Source: Verrucomicrobiales bacterium
GTDB taxonomy: Bacteria; Verrucomicrobiota; Verrucomicrobiia; Verrucomicrobiales; V1-33
DNA length: 64,000 bases
Direction of reading: 5' to 3'
Assembly: GCA_018003315.1 (NCBI GenBank)
Contig: JAGNEJ010000007.1
Location: forward strand, 43,201 to 107,200
The notes beneath the pieces are model-generated. The model was given only the letters and a program-made list of their open reading frames with translations. It was not told the origin of the DNA and did not search any database. Position numbers and translations under genes: made by a program. Positions 18,069 to 27,700 of the stretch are shown piece by piece (position 1 is the first letter of the stretch; every line of letters begins with the position of its first letter).

Positions 18069-18132
18069 GACGAAACGGATGGTTCCTGACGCTGATCGAG
18101 TCTGAGAACTGCACGGAAGCAGCAGGGCTGCC

Positions 18133-20553
18133 CTACAGCGTTTGGGCGATCTTCTCCAGTTCGTAACACTCGATGATGTCGCCTTCCTCGTAGTCGTTGA
18201 AATCCCCGAGTCGAATGCCGCACTCCAGTCCATTGCGCACTTCGGTGACATCCTCCGTGAAGCGGCGCAACGTGTGAAATCCCCCATCGTAAACGGGAAC
18301 TTTCTCCTTGCCGCGGAGCACCCGGGCCCGGGCTGAGCGGACAATGCGTCCATTCTGCACCACGCAGCCGCCAACCTTGCCCTTGTTGACCTTGAACACT
18401 TGTTTGATGAGGGCGTGCCCCAGCGTTTTTTCCCGGGTTTCCGGTGCCAGCAAGCCCAGCATCGCCTCCTTCACCTGGTCGAACAGTTCGTAAATGATGG
18501 AGAAGAGCTTGATCTGCACGCCTTCTGCCTTGGCGGCTTTTACGGCCTTGCCTTCCACCTTGGTGTTGAAACCGATGATGACGGCATTGGAAGCGCTGGC
18601 CAGCAGCACATCATTTTCGGAAATGGGACCCACTGCCGAATGCAGCAGTTCCAGCTTGATCTTCGCGGATTTGATGTCCTGCAGTTGTCCGATGATGGCT
18701 TCGAGGGAGCCCTGGACATCACTCTTCAAGATGACCCGCAGCGATTGCTTCTCCCCATCCGCCATTTGCGCGAAAAGCGTTTCCAAGGTGGCCCGGCGTG
18801 GCGTGGACAGTTTTTCCAACCGCTGCTCCTCGCTGCGCTGCTCGCTCAGCTTTTTGGCTTCGCGTTCATCCATCACCACGAGTTCATCCCCGACATTGGG
18901 CATGGCGCTGAAACCGATCACTTCGACCGGAATGGCGGGTCCGGCTTCCTTTACCGGCTGGCCGCGATCGTTGAGCATGCCTTTCACTTTTCCAAAAAGA
19001 GCACCGCAGATGAAACTGGCACCGGCCTTCAGTGTGCCCGTGCTGGGGATCACCGTCGCGCTGGGGCCTTTGCCGGGCTCGATGCGTGATTCCACGATGA
19101 CCGCCCGACACGGAGCCGCTGGATTTGCCTTGAGTTCGAGCACCTCCGCCTCCAGCAGCACATGTTCCAAGAGTTCCGCGATGCCCGTGCCCTTGAGTGC
19201 GGACACCGGCAGGACTGCGGTGGCTCCACCCCAGTCTTCAGGTTGGAGCCCCTGCTCCTGCAACTGGGCCTTGACCCGGTCAGGATTGGCGGAATTGAGG
19301 TCCATTTTGTTCATGGCCACGACGATCTGAACGCCCGCCGCCTTGGCGTGGGAGATCGACTCCAGCGTTTGCGGCATCAGGCCATCATCCGCGGCCACCA
19401 CCAGGATGACGATGTCCGTCAGATTCGCGCCGCGAGCGCGCATTTGGGTGAAGGCGGCGTGGCCGGGTGTGTCCAGGAAAGTGACTTTCTGGCCGTTGTG
19501 CTCCACGCTGTAGGCACCAACGTGCTGGGTGATGCCGCCGGCCTCACCCGCCGCCACCCGGGTTTTACGAATGCAGTCGAGCAGACTGGTTTTTCCGTGG
19601 TCCACATGTCCCATGACCGTGACGATCGGCGGACGCGGCAGCAGAACTTCGGCAACTTCCACCGGCGGTGGAGGCGGTTCGATGGGTTTTTCTTCCTTGT
19701 GGATACCACCGCCTTCCTTGCGTTTTTCCCGTTCAAAGACAAAGCCGTGACGCTCGCAAATTTTGGCCACCCACTCCACCTCCAGCAGGCTGTTGATGTT
19801 GACGAAATGCTCCATCTCCATCAGCTCCGCGACCAGTTTGAACCCCTTGATCTGAAGCCGATCCGCCAGTTCCCGCAGGGTAATGGGCGTCTTGAGGTTG
19901 ATGATTTTGGATTCCGCTTCACCGCCTCCCGGGATTTCAGCAGTGAGGACTGGGGGTTCCTCCGACTGGCCAATGGAGGGCACCACGGCGGGGGGGTGGG
20001 AACCTTTTTCAAGAATGGCGGTCAACGCAGCCCGGTGCGCTTCTTTTTTCTCCTCCTTCTCCTGTAGAATTCTAGAAATGGCCGGCAGCACCGCGGGCTT
20101 GGCGGCGGCCGCGGCGGCGGCTTCCTCCTTGCGTTTTGCTTCACGATTTTTTGCCCGCTGCGCCTTGTTTTCATCCTCGTCGAAGAGGGAGAGGGCATTT
20201 TTCTTTTGTTCGTCCAGCTGGGAAGCTTTCGGAGGCTCTGGCGCGGCGGCAGGTGCTGGTGCGGCGGGTGCCTTCCGTTGACCGATTTTTGGCATGGCCG
20301 CGGAACCGGCCTGAGCGGCAGTTCCAGCGCCCTCGCCCCGGCGCTTTTTTGGCTTTTCCTCCAGCAAGTCCAGTGTTCCACCGGCCCGCAGGGACGAGAT
20401 CGTATTTTTTTTCGGAGTAGTCTCCGGAGTTTCAGCGTCGGACTTGCCGACTTCAGCCGAGTCAGAAGCAGGGGCAGCCGACCGCTTCCTTCCAGATTTC
20501 ACGGAAGGAGCTTCGGCACTCGTAGGGGGTGGAGCTTTCGGTTTGGCGGGCAT
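18133..20553 (-). CDS. infB: Translation initiation factor IF-2
   Basis: This is the 806-residue GTPase that delivers initiator tRNA to the ribosome. Residues 1-200 are a low-complexity charged and Ala/Pro-rich region typical of IF-2. An IF2_N-like segment follows ([20 protein letters not shown]). The G domain begins at about residue 305 with GHVDHGKT (315-322), then [12 protein letters not shown] and SALKGTG. The C-terminal IF-2 domains follow, with [19 protein letters not shown] and an ending that includes [20 protein letters not shown]. The ATG at 20553 is chosen; longer upstream frames overlap nusA. It follows nusA by 46 bp. Confidence 0.97.
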   Translation of the reverse strand: MPAKPKAPPPTSAEAPSVKSGRKRSAAPASDSAEVGKSDAETPETTPKKNTISSLRAGGTLDLLEEKPKKRRGEGAGTAAQAGSAAMPKIGQRKAPAAPAPAAAPEPPKASQLDEQKKNALSLFDEDENKAQRAKNREAKRKEEAAAAAAAKPAVLPAISRILQEKEEKKEAHRAALTAILEKGSHPPAVVPSIGQSEEPPVLTAEIPGGGEAESKIINLKTPITLRELADRLQIKGFKLVAELMEMEHFVNINSLLEVEWVAKICERHGFVFEREKRKEGGGIHKEEKPIEPPPPPVEVAEVLLPRPPIVTVMGHVDHGKTSLLDCIRKTRVAAGEAGGITQHVGAYSVEHNGQKVTFLDTPGHAAFTQMRARGANLTDIVILVVAADDGLMPQTLESISHAKAAGVQIVVAMNKMDLNSANPDRVKAQLQEQGLQPEDWGGATAVLPVSALKGTGIAELLEHVLLEAEVLELKANPAAPCRAVIVESRIEPGKGPSATVIPSTGTLKAGASFICGALFGKVKGMLNDRGQPVKEAGPAIPVEVIGFSAMPNVGDELVVMDEREAKKLSEQRSEEQRLEKLSTPRRATLETLFAQMADGEKQSLRVILKSDVQGSLEAIIGQLQDIKSAKIKLELLHSAVGPISENDVLLASASNAVIIGFNTKVEGKAVKAAKAEGVQIKLFSIIYELFDQVKEAMLGLLAPETREKTLGHALIKQVFKVNKGKVGGCVVQNGRIVRSARARVLRGKEKVPVYDGGFHTLRRFTEDVTEVRNGLECGIRLGDFNDYEEGDIIECYELEKIAQTL

Positions 20554-20599
20554 GTAACGGTTTTTGACTGCGCATGGCTCGGAGCGGGTTGGTTTCCCT

Positions 20600-21871
20600 T
20601 TAGGCGGACTCCGCGTCCACTCCGAATTTGGTCCGGGCCTTCCTGATGATGGCTTCCGCTTCCTCGCTTCCCGAACCAAGAATTTCGGCAACATCGGTGG
20701 CATCAGCCCCAGTAGCAAGTAATTCCAGACTATTCATGCCTCCGCGCACCAAATGCAGGGCGATTTCTGGGTCGATTTCCAATTGTTTGGCCAGCACGTC
20801 TGCCGCCGCATTCACCCGGCCCTCCAATTTTTCATGGGCGGAAAAGTCTCGCTCCACCATCACATCCCAGCCCATCAGCCATTTGGTCAGACGCACGTTT
20901 TGACCATTGCGTCCAATGGCTTTGGCCAAATCCTCTTCCGCCACCCGAACGTGGATTTTCTTGTTGGCCGGATCGAGGGTGATTTTTTCGTCGGTGATAT
21001 TGGCCGGTTTCAGGGCATCCTTCACAAACTGTTTCGGGTCGTCGGACCAGCGGATGATGTCCACCTTCTCGTTGTTCAACTCGCGGACAATGTTCTTCAC
21101 CCGCCGTCCTTGCAGGCCGACGCAGGCCCCTACAGGATCCACCTTGGGGTCCGCGCTGAACACCGCGAGCTTCGTGCGGTAGCCGGCTTCCCGTGCGATG
21201 GAACGGATCTGCACCGTATGGTCGGCCAGTTCACTCACTTCGCTCTCGAAAAGTCGGCGAACAAAATTCGGATGACTGCGCGACAAGATGATTTCGGGAC
21301 CACGCGGCCCGTTTTCCACGGCTGCGACATAGGCACGAATCTTGTCCCCGACCTGGTAGTCCTCCGTCGCCACCCGTTCCTTTTTCGGCATGGTGGCTTC
21401 AAATTTGCCCAAATCGATGATCACATCGCTCTTCTCGAAGCGACGCACCGTGCCCACCACAATATCTCCCGCACGATCCTTGAATTCATCATACATCATC
21501 GCCTTCTCTTCCTGCCGTACGCGCTGCATCAGCGCCTGTTTCGCAGTCTGAGCGGCGATGCGCCCAAAGTCCTTCGGCGTTACCTCAACGTCAATCTCCT
21601 GTCCCAATTCCGCGTCCTTTTTGATCTTCCGCGCCACTTTGAGCGGGATCTCATCATAAGGGTTCTGCACGTCCTCCACGACGATCAGCTTGGCAACCAC
21701 CTTGATTGATCCTTTCTGGGAATCAATGTCCACGCGGAGTTCCCTGGCCGGCCCCACGCTTTTTTTGGAAGCCGTCAGCAATGCGCCGGAAATGGCCTCC
21801 ACCAGTTTGCTCCGATGAATGCCTTTTTCCCTTTCGTAATAGTCAAACAGTGCGATTAACTCGCTGGTCAT
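20600..21871 (-). CDS. nusA: Transcription termination/antitermination factor NusA
   Basis: This 423-residue protein binds RNA polymerase and controls pausing and termination. Domains in order are the N-terminal polymerase-binding region with KKDAELGQEIDVEVTPKDFG, the S1 domain (DIVVGTVRRFEKSDVIIDLG), the PEIILSRSHPNFVRRLFESE block, and tandem KH domains (GACVGLQGRRVKNIVRELN and AIGRNGQNVRLTKWLMGWDV). A short acidic helix-hairpin tail ends the protein, without the long AR2 repeat of E. coli. The start at 21871 has no Shine-Dalgarno motif. The usual upstream neighbour rimP is not present in the window. Confidence 0.97.
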   Translation of the reverse strand: MTSELIALFDYYEREKGIHRSKLVEAISGALLTASKKSVGPARELRVDIDSQKGSIKVVAKLIVVEDVQNPYDEIPLKVARKIKKDAELGQEIDVEVTPKDFGRIAAQTAKQALMQRVRQEEKAMMYDEFKDRAGDIVVGTVRRFEKSDVIIDLGKFEATMPKKERVATEDYQVGDKIRAYVAAVENGPRGPEIILSRSHPNFVRRLFESEVSELADHTVQIRSIAREAGYRTKLAVFSADPKVDPVGACVGLQGRRVKNIVRELNNEKVDIIRWSDDPKQFVKDALKPANITDEKITLDPANKKIHVRVAEEDLAKAIGRNGQNVRLTKWLMGWDVMVERDFSAHEKLEGRVNAAADVLAKQLEIDPEIALHLVRGGMNSLELLATGADATDVAEILGSGSEEAEAIIRKARTKFGVDAESA

Positions 21872-21933
21872 AAATGGGTTGCCGCTAGAATGAAAAAGAG
21901 CGGGAATTGCTTCCCACTCCGGCCAAGACGCTC

Positions 21934-21961
21934 ACTATAAAAGCCTTCCTTCTCCCGTCAA
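21934..21961 (-). promoter_or_regulatory. Sigma70-like promoter of the nusA-infB-rbfA operon
   Basis: On the minus strand TTGACG (21956-21961) is separated by 16 bases from TATAGT (21934-21939). Both hexamers match the consensus at five of six positions. The predicted start lies about 55 bases before the nusA ATG. No other equally good pair was noticed in this gap. Confidence 0.65.
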
Positions 21962-22235
21962 GGGGCGAAAGCTGGCGTTTTGCGGGCCGCGCATTGCCTC
22001 ACCCATAGAATACCAAATTACCCCGCGAGGGGCTGGCATGGCCGCCTGGCCGAAAATTTCAGCCAAGCGGCCCAAACGACTGCCGCTCCTGGGCAAGGTG
22101 CCCCAAGGTTTCAAGCCGCTTCAATGCTCCGCTGACAACGGTGGGCACCATTGCAAATTTCACGACTGACCCACCGCGCCATTTCAGGCACAGCGACCCA
22201 AAGCAGACGGGCGATTTCCCAACCGCGGCCTTCCC
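21962..22235 (+). other. Non-coding stretch upstream of the nusA promoter
   Basis: With the promoter and nusA leader this forms a 364-bp gap between nusA and the next minus-strand gene. I see no convincing gene, tRNA or riboswitch. It contains only short imperfect inverted repeats such as TGGCCGAAAATTTCAGCCA. Confidence 0.5.
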
Positions 22236-22748
22236 TTACTTTTCGTTCTTGGGTTCTTCTTTCTTCGGCTCCTCCTTGCCCTCTTCTTTTTTCTCCTTGT
22301 CCTTGTCCTTGTCCTCTTTCTTCTCCTTGTCGGGTTTGACGTCGTCCAACTTCTCCACTTTGAATTTTGGAGCGCTCTTCAGCGCCCTGCTGACGGCGGA
22401 CTTGGAAAGCCGACCAGTGTCAACGGCGAGGGTCACATGGATCTTTTTGTCTTCAAGTTTCGCTTCCTTGGTCTTGAACTCGGTGGTGGTGCTCAGGCAG
22501 TTTTTCGCCTCTTCGGCATCCGCTTCGGTAGGCTCCCCGCTCACCAGTACGATGATGGCTTCATACAGTGTTTCCTTCTTCTCCCCTTTCCTGCCCTCCT
22601 CCTTTTTCTTCTCCTTCTCCTCTTTTTCCTTTTCTTTCTTTTCCTTCCGTTCCTTTCGGTCGGGCTTGTCGGCTTTTTCCTCCTTGGCGAACAGCGGGGC
22701 GGAGGAAATGAATGCCAGCGCTGTGATGGCGGTGATGAGATGTTTCAT
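22236..22748 (-). CDS. Exported Lys/Glu-rich low-complexity protein
   Basis: This 170-residue protein begins with a clear signal peptide (MKHLITAITALAFISSAPLFA). Most of the mature part is Lys/Glu/Asp repeats at both ends. They flank a folded-looking core of about 75 residues (ETLYEAIIVLVSGEPTEADA to KSAPKFKVEKLDD) whose alternating strands and helices are about the size of a ferredoxin-like or heavy-metal-associated domain; no CxxC metal site is present. The DNA has a long near-repetitive run of CTTCTC and CTTGTC units. Function is unknown. The gene is divergent from ridA and has the C-rich leader seen at many starts here. Confidence 0.7.
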   Translation of the reverse strand: MKHLITAITALAFISSAPLFAKEEKADKPDRKERKEKKEKEKEEKEKKKEEGRKGEKKETLYEAIIVLVSGEPTEADAEEAKNCLSTTTEFKTKEAKLEDKKIHVTLAVDTGRLSKSAVSRALKSAPKFKVEKLDDVKPDKEKKEDKDKDKEKKEEGKEEPKKEEPKNEK

Positions 22749-22939
22749 GGGAATGGTTTGCTGGATGGATTGGATGTGTGGGCTGCAGTGGATTCCGAAA
22801 AATCCTGCGCCATGCAGCGCCTTTTACCGCGCCCTTGCGGCGGGGCAAGCTGATTCCGCCAGATTTTGCGTAGCCAAATCCGACATCCGGCAAGCGCATT
22901 CCCGTTGTCAGCAGCAGAATCCGATCCAGAGTTCGGGCC

Positions 22940-23329
22940 ATGTTTCACAAGGAAATCATTTCAACTGACAAAGCCCCCGCCGCCATCGGCCCCTACAGCC
23001 AGGCCGTCCGCACTGGAAATCTGCTTTTTTGCTCCGGTCAAATCCCGCTGGATCCAGCCGATCCAGCGGCGGCCTTCTCTCCGGATGTCAGCATCCAGGC
23101 GGAACGGGTGCTGCAAAACATCCAAGGCGTGCTCAACAGTCAGGGACTGACTTTTGACCACGTCATCAAGTGCACGGTGTTCCTGACAAATCTGGCTGAT
23201 TTTGCGGTGATGAATGCCGTGTATTCCAAATACTTTACCGCCAATTTTCCCGCCCGCAGCACCATCCAGGTGGCCGGACTCCCCCGCGGGGCGAATGTGG
23301 AAATCGAGGTGATCGCGGCCTATCCCTGA
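22940..23329 (+). CDS. ridA: RidA family enamine/imine deaminase
   Basis: This 129-residue RidA/YjgF/UK114 protein hydrolyses reactive enamines and imines formed by PLP enzymes such as threonine dehydratase. Family markers are APAAIGPYSQAV near the start, LLFCSGQIPLDP, TVFLTNLADFAVMNAVY, and the catalytic arginine in FPARSTIQVAGLPRGA (R106). Length and motifs are complete. It stands alone, divergent from the Lys/Glu-rich gene and 190 bp before the zinc peptidase gene. Confidence 0.95.
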   Translation: MFHKEIISTDKAPAAIGPYSQAVRTGNLLFCSGQIPLDPADPAAAFSPDVSIQAERVLQNIQGVLNSQGLTFDHVIKCTVFLTNLADFAVMNAVYSKYFTANFPARSTIQVAGLPRGANVEIEVIAAYP

Positions 23330-23519
23330 CGCAACCCGCGCCCCTGCGCGAGCCGTGGGCGGCGGCTGCACGGCAAACACCGCAGCGCCAGCCGGGGCAT
23401 CATCCGCCTAATCCTCGGGATGAAATCCGCTTCCAGCGCCGCCTGGGGCGAAGTTTTTCTTACAATCGATTTGCTTCTTTGCACTGGTGGAACAGCCGCG
23501 CCCCGGCAATTTCGCATCC

Positions 23520-24209
23520 ATGACACCCCTCTACATCCTTCTCATTGTCGGCACCCTTGGCTTGGGACTGTTCGCTTCCTGGCGGGTGCGTTCCGCCTTC
23601 AGCCGCTATTCAAAAATTCCCGCCGCTTCTGGATTGACCGGAGCACAGGTCGCCCGGCGCATTCTTCAGGCGCATGGGATTCACGACGTGGAAATCGTCG
23701 CGACGGAAGGTCAACTGACCGATCACTACGACCCCCTCCACAAGCGCCTGGCTCTGTCCGAACCGGTGTATGGCAGCAGTTCCATTGCCGCGCAGGGTGT
23801 GGCGGCGCATGAGTGCGGTCATGCCCTGCAGCATGCGGTGGCCTACGCTCCGCTCCAGTGGCGCATGGCTGCGGTGGGAATCACCCGGATTGCCAGTTTT
23901 GTGCCCTTTTTGGTGCTGAGCATCGGCATGTTCATCGCCCCCATGCTCTCGCTCAAGGTGGCGGCCATCGCATTTGGAATCATCATGCTCTTCAACCTTG
24001 TCACCCTGCCCGTGGAATTTGACGCCTCGCGCCGGGCCAAAGAAATCCTGCTGCGCATGGGCATGGTGCGGGCCGGAGATGAATCCGCCGGGGTCAATCA
24101 CGTGCTCAACAATGCCGCCCTCACCTATGTCGCGGCGTTCATTTCGTCGCTTGCCACGTTCCTCTACTACCTCATGCCGCTCCTGACCGGACGCAGCGAT
24201 GAGGGTTGA
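23520..24209 (+). CDS. Membrane zinc metallopeptidase, YugP family
   Basis: This 229-residue integral membrane protein belongs to the putative neutral zinc metallopeptidase family (YugP-like). It starts with a membrane segment (MTPLYILLIVGTLGLGLF). The zinc site HECGH at H97-E98-x2-H101 lies in AAQGVAAHECGHALQHA, and an expected third ligand occurs in TLPVEFDASRRA (E166). Two hydrophobic hairpins lie at about residues 120-165 and another at the C-terminus. The substrate is unknown. The ATG at 23520 is chosen over an upstream start at 23487 because the membrane segment then begins at residue 3. Confidence 0.88.
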   Translation: MTPLYILLIVGTLGLGLFASWRVRSAFSRYSKIPAASGLTGAQVARRILQAHGIHDVEIVATEGQLTDHYDPLHKRLALSEPVYGSSSIAAQGVAAHECGHALQHAVAYAPLQWRMAAVGITRIASFVPFLVLSIGMFIAPMLSLKVAAIAFGIIMLFNLVTLPVEFDASRRAKEILLRMGMVRAGDESAGVNHVLNNAALTYVAAFISSLATFLYYLMPLLTGRSDEG

Positions 24210-24249
24210 TTTCCACATCCGTTTTCCACGGCATTGCGGCGGACACCGG

Positions 24250-25644
24250 CTATTTTGGACTGGCCGCAGTCGGACCTGAACCGGTTCCTGTTTCCGCGGG
24301 AGGCGGCGTTTCCGGTGCCTTGTTGAACCGGTCCGTCCAGACATGCAGGGCATATCCCTGGCCGAGGCCGCCGATTTTTGCCAGCAGTTCACCGCAGCGA
24401 ATTCCCCATTTCGCCAGATTCGGCTGGGCGAACGGTTTGTCGGCACTGCCGGGGAAAATCAGATAGGTCACTTTCAAATCTTCCACGGGTCTGCGATAGG
24501 GACCGGCCTTCGGGTCCAGTTCCCGTGCCAGTCGCAGGCTGGCTTCGCCGATTTTTTCCCTGGGTCCAAAGTCACCGACGATGGCGGGATAAATTTTGTC
24601 GCCATAAATCACCACCGCATAGTCCCCCAACCCCGGAGCATAGCTGTAGAATCCGGTGTAGCTCTTCATCGACAAGGGAATGACCATGAAGGGGTCTTCC
24701 TGCGCGATGAGGTAGCTGCGGCTCTTCATTTCCGCGATGTATTTCGGCAGTGATTCCACCTGGTATTTGGCCTTTGCCTGTTCGTCCTTGGTTCCGTTCT
24801 TCGCCTTCTCCCTTGCGTTGGCCAGCAGCGTTTCATATCGGGAAAGCAGCGGATTGGGCTGTTTGGTCAGTTTCGGCCAGTTGTAGCTGGTGGTCGGCTG
24901 GAAGTGCTGGCTTTTGGCGATGTAGTCGTCAAACGAGGGCATGCGGTCGCCGTCTGATCCATCGCTGACCACATCCATTTCCCCCTGAATCAGCAATGCC
25001 TTCTGTTTGGAACCGCCGTCCTCCAGCTCCAGCACCGTTTCCAGATCGAAAAAGTTGTGCCGGGAAAGCGCCTTGTCCAGCCGGGTGATGTCAATCTGCA
25101 CAGCCTTCTTTTTCAGCTCATACATGTAGTGGTAAAAGCCGCTCACCTTCGCTGCGGGCAGCAGGGTCTTGAGGCCCGGTAGCATGTTGGGAAGGGCGGG
25201 ATTGAGCGCGGCCAAGTCACCCAGCGTTTGGTTGGGTTTGGGGATTTTGACGTTCACCTGGAACGAAATGGTGTAGCTCTCCGCGTCCAGCCGTTCCTTC
25301 GAAGCATAATCACCGGGCGTCACCTCGATTTCGTTTTTGATGCGAATTCCATTCCACATCTGGGCGACGTTCACCTCTTTGGCCGGAACAAATTTGTCTG
25401 GAAGCGGCGGCGGCGGGGCGGGGATTTCCACCCGCTCCTTCACGATTTCCTTTTCCTTCACCACCTTTGGGGGAATCACCCGCTGCAGGCCCCGTTTCCC
25501 CCACGGAGTGAAGGGCAGAACCACAAACAGGGCGATGATGCCCAGCAGAATCAGCTGGCTGCAGCCTCCCCGCCCGGATCCCCCCGCAGACTGCCATCCG
25601 TTGCGCTGCGCCTGCGCCGGTGGAATTCGTTCATCAAAATCCAT
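24250..25644 (-). CDS. Membrane-anchored protein with a possible GH75 chitosanase-like domain
   Basis: This is a 464-residue protein. Residues about 30-48 (LILLGIIALFVVLPFTPWG) form one membrane anchor, and a Pro-rich linker follows. The C-terminal third contains DYAVVIYGDKIYPAIVGDFG and, a few residues on, KIGEASLRLAREL. The Gly-Asp and Gly-Glu pattern resembles fungal-type GH75 chitosanases, in which an Asp and a Glu are catalytic. The N-terminal 250 residues are unassigned. If the reading is right, the enzyme acts on cell-wall or environmental chitosan-like glycans. The assignment rests on a short motif only. It begins 14 bp downstream of the TMEM14-like gene. Confidence 0.6.
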   Translation of the reverse strand: MDFDERIPPAQAQRNGWQSAGGSGRGGCSQLILLGIIALFVVLPFTPWGKRGLQRVIPPKVVKEKEIVKERVEIPAPPPPLPDKFVPAKEVNVAQMWNGIRIKNEIEVTPGDYASKERLDAESYTISFQVNVKIPKPNQTLGDLAALNPALPNMLPGLKTLLPAAKVSGFYHYMYELKKKAVQIDITRLDKALSRHNFFDLETVLELEDGGSKQKALLIQGEMDVVSDGSDGDRMPSFDDYIAKSQHFQPTTSYNWPKLTKQPNPLLSRYETLLANAREKAKNGTKDEQAKAKYQVESLPKYIAEMKSRSYLIAQEDPFMVIPLSMKSYTGFYSYAPGLGDYAVVIYGDKIYPAIVGDFGPREKIGEASLRLARELDPKAGPYRRPVEDLKVTYLIFPGSADKPFAQPNLAKWGIRCGELLAKIGGLGQGYALHVWTDRFNKAPETPPPAETGTGSGPTAASPK

Positions 25645-25658
25645 CGTCCGGAAAAAGG

Positions 25659-25973
25659 TTATGGAACCAGCAGCAACCCGCCAACCACAATGCCGATGAT
25701 GCCAAGCAATGCCATGACCCCTGCAGGATAAATTTTTTTACGGGCTAGAAAAACCGGGAGAAACCGCAGTGTCAGCAGGGTGGACACCGCCAGACATGTC
25801 CACAACCCTGCACGCTGTCCCAAAAGCATGAGGATGCCGCCAGCAATGAGCAGGATCCCGGCAATGCCGCCGGAAATCAGTGATGCCTTGCTCTTGGCCC
25901 GTGCATACCCCAGAAATCCCAGCGTCAGGCTCACTGCCCCGAAAAACAAAAAGTAGGAGGAAAACTGATTCAT
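25659..25973 (-). CDS. TMEM14-like small membrane protein
   Basis: This 104-residue protein consists of four hydrophobic helices. SLTLGFLGYARAKSKASLIS followed by GGIAGILLIAGGI is the pattern of the TMEM14 (UPF0136) family, found in eukaryotic mitochondria and many bacteria. The transported or stabilised molecule in bacteria is unknown. The ATG at 25973 is preferred; the longer frame to 26087 has no family match. It is followed after 14 bp by the possible GH75 gene. Confidence 0.75.
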   Translation of the reverse strand: MNQFSSYFLFFGAVSLTLGFLGYARAKSKASLISGGIAGILLIAGGILMLLGQRAGLWTCLAVSTLLTLRFLPVFLARKKIYPAGVMALLGIIGIVVGGLLLVP

Positions 25974-26179
25974 GACGCCCGCACCATGCCGCGGGGAGCA
26001 CTGCAGGGCAAAGAAATTCCTGCGGAGCAGTTCAAAACCAGGCCTGTTTTCCAGATTGCCTGCGAATTCACTTTCTCCCGGGAACATTCGTCCCTCCCCC
26101 TACCGAGAACCACCCCGCACAATGGCGGCAACGAACGGTGGCGGATGTGTTCATCCACCGGGCGAAACAGACCCAGACT

Positions 26180-27700
26180 TCACCGGCTGCGTCCGGGCAC
26201 GCGGCGCAGGGTGAAGGCGATGTGAGGATTCAGGATCGCCTCGCCAGCGGTGCCAGTGAGTTTCGCGAGGTTGAATTCGTAAACGAAGTTCTCGCGCAGT
26301 TCGGGCAGCGTGACCTCAGCGCTGCGGTGATCCGGGCTGAGGGTGATACCTGCAGGCGTGATGGCACCTTTCTCCATCTGCGGCGACCCGTAGGTTGGAT
26401 GGTAGGCGTAGGTGTAGCGCTGGATTTGCCAGCAGGCCGGATCCGCGGCGGCATCGCTGAGCGGCGCGGTGAACTCGATGCGGAATCCGCGTGGCGTGGC
26501 GTGCATGGCGAGTGGATCGAACGGCACGTTCCCGCGCGGCTGCAGCACGGCGAGCCCCTCGCCGCCGGCCCACGAAAGGTGGGTGCGGCCGAGGAAAAGC
26601 TGGTCGCCGGAAAAGACGAGGCGATGCAGTCCGCGCTTGAGCGTTTCGCTGTCGGCGAGCGTCACGCAGGCACCCTGCCAGACGCCGTCCACTTCCTCCA
26701 ACAGCACGCGAAACAGCCGCGGGTAGTTCATTTCACCGATGAGGACCTGCCCGCCAAACGGCCCCCACGCCGGGGTGCGCGGAATCACGACCGGCTGGGT
26801 CGGCGAGCAGGCGAAGGTGTTGTGAGGAAACCACACCGCAGCGGGTGTGCGCAGCGCGTCGAGTTTCGCGACGGGTACTGCGAGCGGGGCAGTGCCGTCC
26901 CAGTCGTCGCGCCAGACAAGACTCGCGGGATGCCCGTAAAATCCACCGCGCTTCACGACGTGCAGTTCGCTGGTGCCGCGCCAGTCGCCCTGGTTGTCAG
27001 AGACGAGCAGGTTGCCGTGGACGTCGAAACCAATGCCGTCGGGTGAACGAAAGCCGCAAGCGAACGGCTTGGCCTTGCCGGTGGCGGGATCGAGTTCCAT
27101 CACCCAGCCGCGCCAGGCCACTCGGGAATACATGCGCCCCACGTCATTCGCGACTTTCTTCCAGTCGGTGAAGAACGCTTCGCGCGGAACGCCGATCGGG
27201 GACCATGCACCGCGATTTTCCTCACGGATGCCAGCTCCGTTGGACGCGAGATTGAGCGAGACGAAAAGGCGTCCGTCCGGACCGCGCACCGGTCCGTAAC
27301 CAAATTCGCAGTAGTTTCCGCTCAGGCCGAAGCGGTCCCACACGGTTTCGTAGCGGTCAGCCACGCCGTCGCCATTGCGGTCGCACAGCCGGGTGAGTTC
27401 GGCGCGCTGCATCACCAGCAGGCTGCCGTCGCGTTCCGCGAGCAACCCAAGCGGCTCGTGCAATCCTTCGGCGAAAATCTTCCATTCGTGCGCCTGCGGA
27501 TTCCACAGTGCCACCTGCCCGTGGTGAAAACACGCGGCGATGCGCCCGTCCGGCAGCACATCGAGGCCGCCGATTTCGGGATCGACGCCCGGCGGCGCGG
27601 CGATGTTTTCGATTTGATAAAACTCCGCCACGCGGTCCTGCGGCGGTGCTGCGATCAGGGGTGCGGCGAAAAGGAGGAGTGCGACTGCAGAGAAGTTCAT
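26180..27700 (-). CDS. Exported beta-propeller protein (PVC dehydrogenase-like)
   Basis: This is a 506-residue protein with a signal peptide (MNFSAVALLLFAAPLIA). It has repeated propeller blades such as GLDVLPDGRIAACFHHGQVA, YGPVRGPDGRLFVSLNLAS and GFDVHGNLLVSDNQGDWRGT, as in the sugar-dehydrogenase-like propellers of PVC bacteria. A C-terminal Ig-like part ends the protein. No haem motif is present, unlike the gene at the left edge of the window. It is the last of four coupled genes; its ATG overlaps the stop of the azurin-like fusion gene (27697-27700). It may act as the dehydrogenase or sensor of this pathway. Confidence 0.75.
   Translation of the reverse strand: MNFSAVALLLFAAPLIAAPPQDRVAEFYQIENIAAPPGVDPEIGGLDVLPDGRIAACFHHGQVALWNPQAHEWKIFAEGLHEPLGLLAERDGSLLVMQRAELTRLCDRNGDGVADRYETVWDRFGLSGNYCEFGYGPVRGPDGRLFVSLNLASNGAGIREENRGAWSPIGVPREAFFTDWKKVANDVGRMYSRVAWRGWVMELDPATGKAKPFACGFRSPDGIGFDVHGNLLVSDNQGDWRGTSELHVVKRGGFYGHPASLVWRDDWDGTAPLAVPVAKLDALRTPAAVWFPHNTFACSPTQPVVIPRTPAWGPFGGQVLIGEMNYPRLFRVLLEEVDGVWQGACVTLADSETLKRGLHRLVFSGDQLFLGRTHLSWAGGEGLAVLQPRGNVPFDPLAMHATPRGFRIEFTAPLSDAAADPACWQIQRYTYAYHPTYGSPQMEKGAITPAGITLSPDHRSAEVTLPELRENFVYEFNLAKLTGTAGEAILNPHIAFTLRRVPGRSR

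Noticed and set aside
22250..22700. Repetitive CTTCTC/CTTGTC sequence as a possible CRISPR or VNTR array
   Set aside because: The units are irregular and code in frame for Lys/Glu; there are no constant repeats with unique spacers.
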